Source of the DNA: Lysinibacillus sp.
GTDB lineage: Bacteria > Bacillota > Bacilli > Bacillales_A > Planococcaceae
Direction: 5' to 3'
DNA length: 5,432 nucleotides
Assembly (NCBI GenBank): GCA_012735355.1
Contig: JAAYHP010000081.1
Location: 1-5,432 of the forward strand
Shown here: positions 1-5,432 of the stretch, in pieces
Numbering within the stretch: position 1 is the first letter of the stretch
Layout: every line of letters starts with the position of its first letter
Made by a program: the position numbers and the translations under genes
The notes under the pieces: generated by a model
What the model was told of the DNA's origin: nothing
Database searches by the model: none
Seen by the model: only the letters and a program-made list of their open reading frames with translations

Positions 1-453
1 GAGAATACCGTGCGTTCCAACTAAAGTAAAGAATGCTGAAGAGAACGCAGATTGTGTATAACCAAAACCAATTGAAACATAATGAGCGAACTCATAAATT
101 TCTAGGGCTAGGAAACCAAGTCCTAAAAGAACTGTTGCCGTCATCCAAATTTGAACGCCTTTAAAATTATAGTTTTTCAAATGATACATCGCATATACAG
201 ATGTTAGTGAAGATGTTAAAAGGAACATCGTCATAACAAATGCTAATGGTAGTTCAAATAACTCCTGGGATGTAAATTGCATCCCAGCAGGACCTTTATT
301 TCTTAAAGAGATATATGTCGCGAATAAACTAGCGAATAAAACAATGTCACTACAGATAAAAATCCAAATTCCGACAAATTTATTTCTACCTTCTTGCGTT
401 ACTCGTTCGGCATGTTCAGGCCATGTTTGAGGGGTAAATTTAGTCTGTTCCAT
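1..453 (-). CDS. ctaE: Cytochrome c oxidase subunit III (CtaE/CoxC), 3' end cut by window edge
   Basis: This is the third core subunit of the caa3 oxidase, a membrane protein without redox centres that stabilises subunit I and helps sustain proton uptake. The first 151 residues are visible, out of about 200-210 usual for Bacillus CtaE; the frame is open to the window edge. Residues 1-25 are a polar cytoplasmic leader ending EGRNKFVG. Hydrophobic segments follow at about 26-50 (containing LFASLFATY), 66-91 (FLLTSSLTSVYAMYHLKNY), 99-122 (ending LEIYEF) and from 135 on (LVGTHG, with the conserved His149). These blocks are hallmarks of heme-copper oxidase subunit III. The position often held by Glu in helix 1 is Asp36 here (CSDIVLF). 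The ATG shares its A with the ctaD stop (TAATG) and lies 9 nt after an AAAGGGGG ribosome site inside ctaD, which fixes the start and implies translational coupling. ctaF and ctaG probably follow outside the window, by analogy with B. subtilis. Confidence 0.96.
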   Translation of the reverse strand, partial: MEQTKFTPQTWPEHAERVTQEGRNKFVGIWIFICSDIVLFASLFATYISLRNKGPAGMQFTSQELFELPLAFVMTMFLLTSSLTSVYAMYHLKNYNFKGVQIWMTATVLLGLGFLALEIYEFAHYVSIGFGYTQSAFSSAFFTLVGTHGIL

Positions 454-2375
454 TATTTAGATCCCCCTTTACCGTATAGTTCTTCTTCAATTGCGACGAT
501 TTCTTCTACATGTAAGTGATAACCTAAATCATCTTTAACTGAGCGTAAAATCATTGCAAGGATTGTTAATCCAATACCGAAACAAATTAACGGAATCGCC
601 CAGTCATGACCTACTGCAGTTCCAGCTTTAACTTGGTCACCAATTGGACTATACAATGAACCAAAGGCTGCAATGAACATACCGATTGACATTACAAGCG
701 GTAAAATTGAGTTGTTTGGCATATGAATATCGCCAAGTGGCTCAGCATATGTTACACCTTCTGGATTACCTTCTTGTTTTTCAATCCAGAATGGATCGTA
801 TCCACGAACAAGTGGAGTTTGTCTAAAGTTGTAGAATGGAATTGGTGTTTTAATAGACCATTCTAACGTACGACCATCTTTCCAGTAGTCGCGGCAGTTT
901 AGTGGTGCAGATTTAATTGATAGCAACATGTTTAAAACGAGTAAAATTACACCAATTGCCATCATAATTGCACCGATAGATGAGATGAAGTTGAATAAAT
1001 CCCATCCTTGACCTCCCATGTAAGTGAATACACGACGAGGCATACCCATTAATCCTAAGAAGTGTTGTACGAAGAATGTTAAATGGAATCCAATGAAGAA
1101 AATCCAGAATGTTAAGTATCCTAATTTATCATTCATCGCACGGTTAAATAGTAACGGCCAATAGAAGTGGAATGAACCAAAGATTGCCGTTACGATACCA
1201 CCAACGATTACGTAGTGGAAGTGAGCAACGATAAAGTAACTATCGTGCAATTGATAGTCAAGTGGAGCAGTCGCCTGCATAACACCTGTTACCCCACCAG
1301 CAACGAAAGATGGGATGAATCCTAATGCATAGATCATTGGTACAGTTACTTTAATAGAACCGCCCCAAATTGTAAGAATCCAGTTAAATACTTTCATACC
1401 TGTTGGTACAGCAATCGCCATTGTTGCAACAGCGAAAATCGCGTTCGCAGTTGGACCAAGACCTACAGTAAACATGTGGTGAGCCCAAACCATGAATCCT
1501 AAGAAACCGATTAAAATCGTTGCGAATACCATTGAAGAGTATCCGAATAAACGTTTACGAGCAAATGTCGGAATAATTTCTGAGAATAAACCGAATGCTG
1601 GTAAAACTAGAATATACACTTCAGGGTGACCGAAAATCCAGAATAAGTGCTCCCAAATAATCGTGTTACCACCCATTGTATGATCGAAGAAGTTTGCTCC
1701 GAACATACGGTCAACTAACATTAAGAATAAACCAACCGTTAATGGAGGGAAAGCGAATAAAATTAATGTACTTGAAATTAGTGTAGTCCAAGTAAACATT
1801 GGCATACGCATAAACGTCATACCAGGTGCACGCATTGTAATGATTGTAACGATAAAGTTAAGACCGGAAATTAAAGTACCCGCACCAGAAATTTGTAAAC
1901 CTAAAACATAGAAATCAATACCATGTCCAGGTGAATAAAGAGATAATGATGCATATGAAGTCCATCCTGCATCAGGTGCTCCACCCATAAAGAATGATAA
2001 GTGTAAGAACACAGCACCTAGGAAGAACAACCAGAAACCTAAAGCGTTCAGGAATGGGAATGCTACGTCTCGAGCACCAATTTGTAATGGTACAACCATG
2101 TTCATAAATCCGAATAATAAAGGCGTTGCTGCTAAGAATAACATCGTTGTACCGTGCATTGTTAATAACTCATTGAAAAAGCCGGCTGAAATAAAGTTGC
2201 TATTTGGATACATAAGTTGAATACGCATTAATAGCGCTTCAAAACCTGCGATGGCAAAGAATAAAAGTCCAGAGAATAAATACAATACCGCAAGTTTCTT
2301 ATGGTCAACAGTTGTTAAATAGTCCCAAATAACCGCACCCACGCCTCTTTTCTTTGTGACTGCTACTGAGCTCAC
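453..2375 (-). CDS. ctaD: Cytochrome c oxidase subunit I (CtaD/CoxA), caa3 type
   Basis: This is the catalytic subunit of the membrane-bound caa3 oxidase: it reduces O2 to water at the heme a3-CuB site and pumps protons. At 640 aa it is slightly longer than typical 620-aa Bacillus CtaD. All metal ligands are visible: His74 and His387 for low-spin heme a, His385 for heme a3, and His250, His299 and His300 for CuB, with Tyr254 in GHPEVY as the cross-linked tyrosine. Proton-channel residues are also present: Asp103, Asn110 and Glu252 (D channel) and Lys328 in PTGMK (K channel). Spacing from Glu252 to Lys328 and the ligands matches the Paracoccus enzyme, so this is an A1-type pump. After the twelve core helices, an amphipathic loop (about 490-555) leads to two extra C-terminal helices (about 557-577 and 592-611), the usual Bacillus extension. 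The start is GTG, supported by an ideal AAGGAGG 8 nt upstream. The gene lies 39 nt after ctaC and overlaps ctaE by one base. Confidence 0.98.
   Translation of the reverse strand: MSSVAVTKKRGVGAVIWDYLTTVDHKKLAVLYLFSGLLFFAIAGFEALLMRIQLMYPNSNFISAGFFNELLTMHGTTMLFLAATPLLFGFMNMVVPLQIGARDVAFPFLNALGFWLFFLGAVFLHLSFFMGGAPDAGWTSYASLSLYSPGHGIDFYVLGLQISGAGTLISGLNFIVTIITMRAPGMTFMRMPMFTWTTLISSTLILFAFPPLTVGLFLMLVDRMFGANFFDHTMGGNTIIWEHLFWIFGHPEVYILVLPAFGLFSEIIPTFARKRLFGYSSMVFATILIGFLGFMVWAHHMFTVGLGPTANAIFAVATMAIAVPTGMKVFNWILTIWGGSIKVTVPMIYALGFIPSFVAGGVTGVMQATAPLDYQLHDSYFIVAHFHYVIVGGIVTAIFGSFHFYWPLLFNRAMNDKLGYLTFWIFFIGFHLTFFVQHFLGLMGMPRRVFTYMGGQGWDLFNFISSIGAIMMAIGVILLVLNMLLSIKSAPLNCRDYWKDGRTLEWSIKTPIPFYNFRQTPLVRGYDPFWIEKQEGNPEGVTYAEPLGDIHMPNNSILPLVMSIGMFIAAFGSLYSPIGDQVKAGTAVGHDWAIPLICFGIGLTILAMILRSVKDDLGYHLHVEEIVAIEEELYGKGGSK
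463..470 (-). promoter_or_regulatory. Ribosome binding site of ctaE inside ctaD
   Basis: On the minus strand AAAGGGGG ends 9 nt before the ctaE ATG and lies within the last codons of ctaD. Together with the TAATG stop-start overlap at 451-455 it fixes the ctaE start and suggests that ribosomes finishing ctaD reinitiate on ctaE, which would keep subunits I and III in balance. Confidence 0.8.
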
Positions 2376-2383
2376 AACTTTAA

Positions 2384-2390
2384 CCTCCTT
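2384..2390 (-). promoter_or_regulatory. Strong ribosome binding site deciding the GTG start of ctaD
   Basis: The minus strand reads AAGGAGG here, a complete match to the Bacillus anti-Shine-Dalgarno core, with 8 nt before GTG at 2375-2373. No ATG lies nearby in frame and the N-terminus fits the family, so the GTG start is well supported. The strong site may compensate for the weaker initiator codon. Confidence 0.88.
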
Positions 2391-2414
2391 ATAAATTCTC
2401 TATCTATATTTACA

Positions 2415-3491
2415 TTATTTTTCTACTGATAAGCCCATTAAATAATCAGCTACTGCGTTAACTTCCTCATCAGTTAAATCTTTGTATTTACCTGTCATTA
2501 AGTTTCCTGGCTTATACTTTTCAGGATCCTTAATCCATTCTACTAAACTTTCTTTATTGTAATCCATGAAACCTGCAACTCGGTTACGATCACCAAATGT
2601 TGCTAAGTTAGGACCTAAAGCTCCGCTAGTACCTACACCAGATACCGCGTGACAACCTAAACAATTTTGCGCAAACACTGCTTCACCTAAATCAGTTGAT
2701 TCGCGATCAGCTGTTTGACCTTCTGTTGCTTGCATTGCTCCAACCCAAGCATCAAAATCTTCACGATTTAAAGATTTAACTTTAAAGTCCATTAAAGCAT
2801 GGGAAGGACCACAAAGTTCAGCACATTTTCCGTACCAAACACCTTCTCCATTGTTTAAAGGAGCAGATTCTTCATCAAAGATTAGATAGAATTTGTTTAC
2901 GTTTTCAACGTTAGTATCCATCTTTCCACCGATTGCAGGAATCCAGAATGAATGTTTAACATCCGCTGCAATTAAGTTGAAATAAACTTTTTCCTTAGTA
3001 GGAACTACTAGTTCTTGAGCAGTTACAATTCCTAAATCTGGGTATTCAAACTCCCACCAATATAATTTGGCTGTAACATTGACAGTCAATGACTTTTTGT
3101 TTCCATCTTCATCTACTACGTCCATCGCAGCCACATCACCAAATTTATAAGTAGCCATCACTGTTGGAACAGATAAAATTAATAATAGAATAATCGGAAT
3201 AACTGTCCAAATTACTTCCAAAGTGTGACTACCTTCCACTTGTTTTGGCATGTAATCTTCACCGAGTTTAGAACGGCGGAATTTAGCGAAAGTAAGTAAA
3301 TAAAGAACTGAAACTACTACTACTACTAAAGTCATAATACTTGTAGCTAGCATTAGCAGATTAAATTGCTCTTTTCCGACAGCCCCGGCTGGTCGAAGTG
3401 CAGAAATGTATTCCTCACCGCAACCTGATAGAATTACTGCGACCAGTGCTAACAACGGAAAAAGAGTCCATTTTTTAAGCCCTTTTTTCAT
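2415..3491 (-). CDS. ctaC: Cytochrome c oxidase subunit II with fused cytochrome c domain (CtaC/CoxB), lipoprotein
   Basis: This is the electron-entry subunit of the caa3 oxidase. Residues 1-24 are a lipoprotein signal (basic KKGLKK, hydrophobic core, lipobox LSGC), so Cys24 is the predicted acylated N-terminus on the outer face. Two transmembrane helices follow at about 44-68 and 92-114. The cupredoxin domain has the aromatic patch YWWEFEYPD (144-152) and the complete CuA site: His180, Cys223, Glu225, Cys227, His231 and Met234. A class I cytochrome c domain occupies about 265-358, with CLGCH (277-281) as the covalent heme site and Met332 as the likely sixth ligand. The fusion lets the enzyme take electrons without a separate soluble cytochrome. 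The 358-aa length fits the Bacillus family. It is the first gene of the visible operon. Its ribosome site, GAGGGG at 3503-3508, is 11 nt from the ATG, rather far, and looks weaker than that of ctaD. Confidence 0.98.
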   Translation of the reverse strand: MKKGLKKWTLFPLLALVAVILSGCGEEYISALRPAGAVGKEQFNLLMLATSIMTLVVVVVSVLYLLTFAKFRRSKLGEDYMPKQVEGSHTLEVIWTVIPIILLLILSVPTVMATYKFGDVAAMDVVDEDGNKKSLTVNVTAKLYWWEFEYPDLGIVTAQELVVPTKEKVYFNLIAADVKHSFWIPAIGGKMDTNVENVNKFYLIFDEESAPLNNGEGVWYGKCAELCGPSHALMDFKVKSLNREDFDAWVGAMQATEGQTADRESTDLGEAVFAQNCLGCHAVSGVGTSGALGPNLATFGDRNRVAGFMDYNKESLVEWIKDPEKYKPGNLMTGKYKDLTDEEVNAVADYLMGLSVEK

Positions 3492-3584
3492 AGCTTAATT
3501 AACCCCTCTTTCTTTTTGTTTGTCATGTCTAACAGGACATTGTTCTATCTATTTGAATTCTTGTTGAAGAAAGAATCCCTAATG

Positions 3585-3613
3585 AGAATAAATTGCCAAT
3601 TGATAAAAATCAA
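3585..3613 (-). promoter_or_regulatory. Candidate sigma-A promoter for the ctaCDE operon
   Basis: On the minus strand TTGATT (3613-3608) and TATTCT (3590-3585) are separated by exactly 17 nt; each matches the consensus at four of six positions. Transcription would start near 3578, giving a leader of about 87 nt before ctaC. The -35 box overlaps a perfect dyad at 3597-3616. Both boxes are weak, and other candidates exist upstream, including a perfect TATAAT at 3714-3709 without a good -35. This is therefore a tentative call; an activator-dependent promoter would be in keeping with the weak boxes. Confidence 0.3.
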
Positions 3614-3616
3614 TTG
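3597..3616. repeat. Perfect 8-bp inverted repeat upstream of ctaC
   Basis: CAATTGAT and ATCAATTG flank a four-base A spacer, giving a 20-bp perfect dyad located 106-125 nt before the ctaC start codon. It overlaps the candidate -35 region of ctaC, so it could be an operator. I do not recognise it as the site of a known regulator. In such an AT-rich region a dyad of this size could also occur by chance. Confidence 0.45.
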
Positions 3617-4113
3617 TTTATAAAAAAGAACATGATTTATAAGTGCAAATCAGCAAAATTTTTATATCATTGAACAATTTTTGCAACATACACATAGTAA
3701 AAAAGATAATTATATTAGCAAATGTTACAATGTTAGAAAACATGTATAAAATACAACAATATCCATATTAGCATAGAATTACAAAATGATGAAATATCTT
3801 TTTCGGTGGAATAATTTGGATTCTTTTTTTATGCTAGTAACAACTTTCGCATATGGTTCATTACTAGATTTGAGTTTACAATGACAAAATTTGTAGTGGC
3901 AAGGAAAATCTTGCATATTTGGAAAATTAAATTTGAATCCTTTAAAAAATCCCCCTTTCAAATTTGTAAGCTTTACCTACTAAACTCTACTATAGCGAAA
4001 ATTATGACGAATTTCTAGAGATTAAGTGAATTTTCAGTGAAGAGGCGCAATTTCATGCATTTTTTTCTATTTTATACAAAGCATATTATAGACAGGAATA
4101 ATTTAATAGTAGT

Positions 4114-4164
4114 TTTGTGAAGTATTTTTCACATTTCTGTGAACAGATTGTGAAATTTCATAAT
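4114..4164 (+). promoter_or_regulatory. Cluster of TGTGAA half-sites, likely ResD operator region of ctaA
   Basis: Three direct TGTGAA copies start at 4116, 4138 and 4149, spaced 22 and 11 nt, that is, two turns and one turn of the helix. An inverted copy (TTCACA) lies at 4128-4133 and a degenerate inverted copy (TTCATA) at 4157-4162. The first copy extends to TTTGTGAAG, one base from the ResD consensus TTTGTGAAT reported for B. subtilis. The last pair forms the near-palindrome ATTGTGAAATTTCATAAT (4147-4164). The cluster lies about 60-110 nt upstream of the predicted start of ctaA transcription, where a response regulator would activate. In B. subtilis ctaA is known to be controlled by the ResDE oxygen/redox system, which supports this reading. 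Rex was considered, but the half-site spacing does not fit. Confidence 0.55.
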
Positions 4165-4190
4165 TATTCTTTTGTAATAATTCTTTGAAG

Positions 4191-4219
4191 TTGTCTTTTT
4201 TTGCTGAATTCGCTATCAT
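4191..4219 (+). promoter_or_regulatory. Predicted sigma-A promoter of ctaA
   Basis: TTGTCT (4191-4196) and TATCAT (4214-4219) are separated by the optimal 17 nt and match the consensus at four and five of six positions. Transcription would begin near 4226, giving a leader of about 49 nt. The TGTGAA cluster lies just upstream, consistent with activation. The imperfect -35 box is typical of activated promoters. A rival -10 (TATTAT, 4084-4089) upstream of the cluster lacks a usable -35. Confidence 0.5.
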
Positions 4220-4263
4220 CATAAAAGCATAGCTTTTTGAGCAATCTTTATAGATATAAAAGT

Positions 4264-4268
4264 AGGTG
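4264..4268 (+). promoter_or_regulatory. Ribosome binding site of ctaA
   Basis: AGGTG matches the 3' part of the Bacillus Shine-Dalgarno sequence and ends 6 nt before the ATG at 4275. It is shorter than the ctaD site, so initiation of ctaA is probably moderate. It supports this ATG as the start. Confidence 0.6.
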
Positions 4269-4274
4269 TCATAA

Positions 4275-5207
4275 ATGCAACATAAGTTTAATTGGATTTT
4301 AAAATGGGTTGCAGTTGCTACTACACTCGGCATGTTGCTTATTCTTTTAGGGGGAGCTCTCGTAACTAAAACCGATAGCGGTCTAGGTTGCGGACGAAAT
4401 TGGCCAGATTGTAACGGTTCATTAATTCCAAAAGAAATAACAACAGAAGTGTTAATTGAGTTTTCCCATCGTTTTGTTACCGGTGCAGTCTCAATTCTAG
4501 TTTTAATATTAGTAGTTTGGACATGGCGAAAACTAGGGCATGTGAAAGGAGTTAAGTCTTTAGGCTTTTTAGCTATTTTCTTCCTCATTTTGCAAGCTTT
4601 AATCGGTGCTGCACAAGTGCTTTGGGGACAAGGAGATTTCATATTAGCACTGCATTTTGGAATTTCTCTAATTTCCTTTGCGGCGGTCATGCTACTTGCC
4701 ATGATTGTCTTCGAAGTTGATCAAAAGTTTGATGCTGATCGGGTTTTCATCGGAAAGAAATTAAAATGGCATACTATTGGAGTTACTTTGTATTCATACA
4801 TAGTTGTTTATACTGGGGCATTAGTTCGACACACAGATGCTAGTTTAGTATGTGGAGATTGGCCTTTCTGTCGAAATAACAAACCTTTCGAATTGCCAAA
4901 CAATATGTATGAATGGGTTCAAATGAGCCATCGCTTAGCAGTTCTATTAATTTTCATTTGGCTCTTCTATATCATGATACATGCCATAAAACACTATAAA
5001 GACCAGCGTGTAATTTATTGGGGCTGGATCATTGCCTTTATTCTAGTAACCTTGCAAATTATTGCTGGATTATTAATCATAACAACTCGATTAAACTTAA
5101 TCGTATCATTATTGCATTCATTATTAATTACTTTACTATTTGGTTTATTATGTTACATGATTCTTTTAATTGCACGAAGCACTCATAACGAAAAAAATAA
5201 TTTATAA
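4275..5207 (+). CDS. ctaA: Heme A synthase (CtaA/Cox15 family)
   Basis: This integral membrane enzyme oxidises the C8 methyl group of heme O to the formyl group of heme A, the last step in making the heme used by the CtaCDE oxidase. At 310 aa with eight predicted helices it has the usual Bacillus length. It shows the internal two-fold repeat of the family: each half has heme-ligand histidines (His65 and His127; His219 and His281) and an extracellular Cys pair (Cys39/Cys46 in GCGRNWPDC; Cys193/Cys199 in VCGDWPFC). Glu62 in EFSHR corresponds to the catalytic Glu57 of B. subtilis CtaA. All key residues are present, so the enzyme should be active. It is divergent from ctaC, as in B. subtilis, but without ctaB between them. 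The gene stops two nucleotides before a transposon terminal repeat, and has no terminator of its own before that element. Confidence 0.98.
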   Translation: MQHKFNWILKWVAVATTLGMLLILLGGALVTKTDSGLGCGRNWPDCNGSLIPKEITTEVLIEFSHRFVTGAVSILVLILVVWTWRKLGHVKGVKSLGFLAIFFLILQALIGAAQVLWGQGDFILALHFGISLISFAAVMLLAMIVFEVDQKFDADRVFIGKKLKWHTIGVTLYSYIVVYTGALVRHTDASLVCGDWPFCRNNKPFELPNNMYEWVQMSHRLAVLLIFIWLFYIMIHAIKHYKDQRVIYWGWIIAFILVTLQIIAGLLIITTRLNLIVSLLHSLLITLLFGLLCYMILLIARSTHNEKNNL

Positions 5208-5432
5208 TGAAAGAGGTTGGGACAAAAGTAAAGAGGCTGGGACAAAACAGCTTCAATAGAATGAAAAATGGGAATTTGAGCGAACTCAAATTCCCATTTT
5301 TCCACTTATTATCATTAATTCTTATAGATTCATACCTGTTGGCCGTGTATTTTCGTAAATTCACGGCCATTAAAGCGATACCTATTTCGTTTTCAACCTT
5401 CGATTTTCCTCGTACAGAAAATCGAGTGAAAC
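5128..5432 (-). CDS. IS1182-family transposase, C-terminal end only (partial, runs in from window edge)
   Basis: The minus-strand frame is open from the window end (first full codon at 5430) to a TAA at 5130-5128. It begins FTRFSVRGKSKVENEIGIAL and continues MAVNLRKYTANRYES. The pattern RGK-KVxxE-(6)-A-NLRK is the conserved C-terminal block of IS1182-like DDE transposases, just after the catalytic Glu, which lies outside the window. The conserved part ends near 5335. Beyond it the frame runs without a stop through the hairpin and the terminal repeats (giving FCPSLF and FVPTSF), leaves the element, and ends opposite the last 80 nt of ctaA. Internal ATG codons in this stretch are not gene starts. 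Whether the whole transposase is intact cannot be seen. The family assignment is from motif recognition, not a search. Confidence 0.75.
   Translation of the reverse strand, partial: FTRFSVRGKSKVENEIGIALMAVNLRKYTANRYESIRINDNKWKNGNLSSLKFPFFILLKLFCPSLFTFVPTSFIINYFFRYECFVQLKESCNIINQIVK
5210..5247 (+). repeat. Tandem pair of 18-bp IS terminal repeats
   Basis: Two copies of AAAGAGGYTGGGACAAAA (5210-5227 and 5230-5247) differ at one base (T at 5217, C at 5237) and are offset by 20 nt. A single copy is expected at one end of an IS. Two suggest insertion into, or next to, the end of an older related element, or an incomplete excision. Confidence 0.8.
5264..5301. terminator. Strong symmetrical hairpin, probable bidirectional terminator
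   Basis: AAAAATGGGAATTTGAG and its exact complement form a 17-bp stem closed by the tetraloop CGAA. The stem base is A-rich on one side and T-rich on the other, so transcripts from either strand end the hairpin with a U run of five, as in intrinsic terminators. It is the first such structure after ctaA (57 nt past the stop) and probably ends that transcript. It could also end or attenuate transposase transcription, although it lies inside the open transposase frame. A role as a transposon-end structure is an alternative. Confidence 0.65.

Larger units (their letters stand above)
3492..4274. other. Long AT-rich divergent spacer between ctaC and ctaA
   Basis: This 783-nt stretch separates the divergent ctaC operon and ctaA. 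I see no confident gene, no tRNA or rRNA, and no stretch resembling CtaB, which sits between these genes in B. subtilis. The ctaC-proximal part (about 3492-3780) carries a weak promoter candidate and a perfect 8-bp inverted repeat. The middle (3779-3961) has a 60-codon minus-strand frame starting with TTG and containing CHYKFCHC. Its closest ribosome-site match is only AGGT about 14 nt upstream, so I do not annotate it as a gene. The ctaA-proximal part (about 4020-4274) holds repeated GTGAA elements and the ctaA promoter. No good catabolite-repression (cre) site was recognised by eye. Confidence 0.75.
5210..5432 (-). mobile_element. End of an IS1182-like insertion sequence next to ctaA
   Basis: The element is recognised by the transposase C-terminus reading towards its end and by an AAAGAGGYTGGGACAAAA terminal repeat, a sequence type I associate with such elements and their remnants in Firmicutes. 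The outer boundary is either 5210 or 5230, because the repeat is present twice in tandem. The other end lies beyond the window, so target duplication and completeness cannot be judged. Insertion just after the ctaA stop left the gene intact but probably removed or displaced its original terminator. Confidence 0.65.

Noticed and set aside
3525..3540. Inverted repeat ATGTC/GACAT in the ctaC leader
   Set aside because: Only 5 bp with a 6-nt spacer; too weak to call an operator, riboswitch or terminator.
3709..3714. Perfect TATAAT on the minus strand upstream of ctaC
   Set aside because: No acceptable -35 at 16-18 nt and no extended -10; in DNA this AT-rich the hexamer is expected by chance.
4061..4089. 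Alternative ctaA promoter with -10 TATTAT at 4084-4089
   Set aside because: The -35 position at 17 nt reads TTTTTT, a poor match, and the promoter would place the half-site cluster inside the transcript.
4114..4134. Rex operator (TTGTGAA, 4 nt, TTCACAA)
   Set aside because: The two half-sites here are separated by 6 nt and the next inverted pair runs outward, so neither fits the Rex spacing. The direct repeats and gene context fit ResD better.
3492..4274. Catabolite-repression (cre) sites, CRISPR array, tRNA or riboswitch in the spacer
   Set aside because: Read on both strands, I found no convincing match to a cre consensus, no regular repeat-spacer pattern and no recognisable structured RNA.
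4103..4702. 199-codon open frame on the minus strand
   Set aside because: It lies opposite the 5' half of ctaA and the promoter region, its product is low in recognisable features, and ctaA on the plus strand has complete family motifs. It is a shadow frame.
5128..5370. An independent 80-aa gene starting at the ATG at 5370
   Set aside because: The frame is open upstream of this ATG to the window end and the upstream residues carry the transposase motif, so the ATG is an internal Met of a larger protein.

Overview
The window looks like the chromosome of an AT-rich Gram-positive bacterium of the order Bacillales. The evidence is a caa3-type cytochrome c oxidase operon (subunit II is a lipoprotein fused to cytochrome c), a divergently transcribed heme A synthase gene with Bacillus-type features, purine-rich Shine-Dalgarno sites, and an IS1182-like transposon end. 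A Lysinibacillus/Planococcaceae-type relative is my best guess, but that is an impression from protein similarity recalled from memory, not a search.

Layout. Positions 1-3491 carry three genes read leftwards on the minus strand in the order ctaC (2415-3491), ctaD (453-2375) and ctaE (1-453, cut by the window edge). They encode subunits II, I and III of the terminal oxidase. ctaC and ctaD are 39 nt apart, and ctaD and ctaE overlap by one base (TAATG), so this is one operon with translational coupling at its end. Positions 3492-4274 form a 783-nt AT-rich divergent spacer with no confident gene. It holds a weak candidate ctaC promoter with a perfect dyad, a 60-codon open frame of doubtful status, a cluster of TGTGAA half-sites resembling ResD sites, and a good sigma-A-type promoter for ctaA. 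Positions 4275-5207 are ctaA on the plus strand. Positions 5208-5432 are the end of an IS1182-like element whose transposase runs on the minus strand, converging on ctaA. It has a tandem terminal repeat and a strong symmetrical hairpin.

How it works together. CtaA makes heme A (from heme O, the product of CtaB), which CtaD needs for both of its hemes. CtaC receives electrons through its own cytochrome c domain and CuA centre and passes them to CtaD, which reduces O2 and pumps protons. CtaE stabilises the core. ctaB, which lies between ctaA and ctaC in Bacillus subtilis, is absent here and must be elsewhere if heme A is made. No novel system is evident. The points most worth a second look are the helically phased TGTGAA array before ctaA, the missing ctaB, and the transposase frame that runs through its own IS end into the antisense strand of ctaA.
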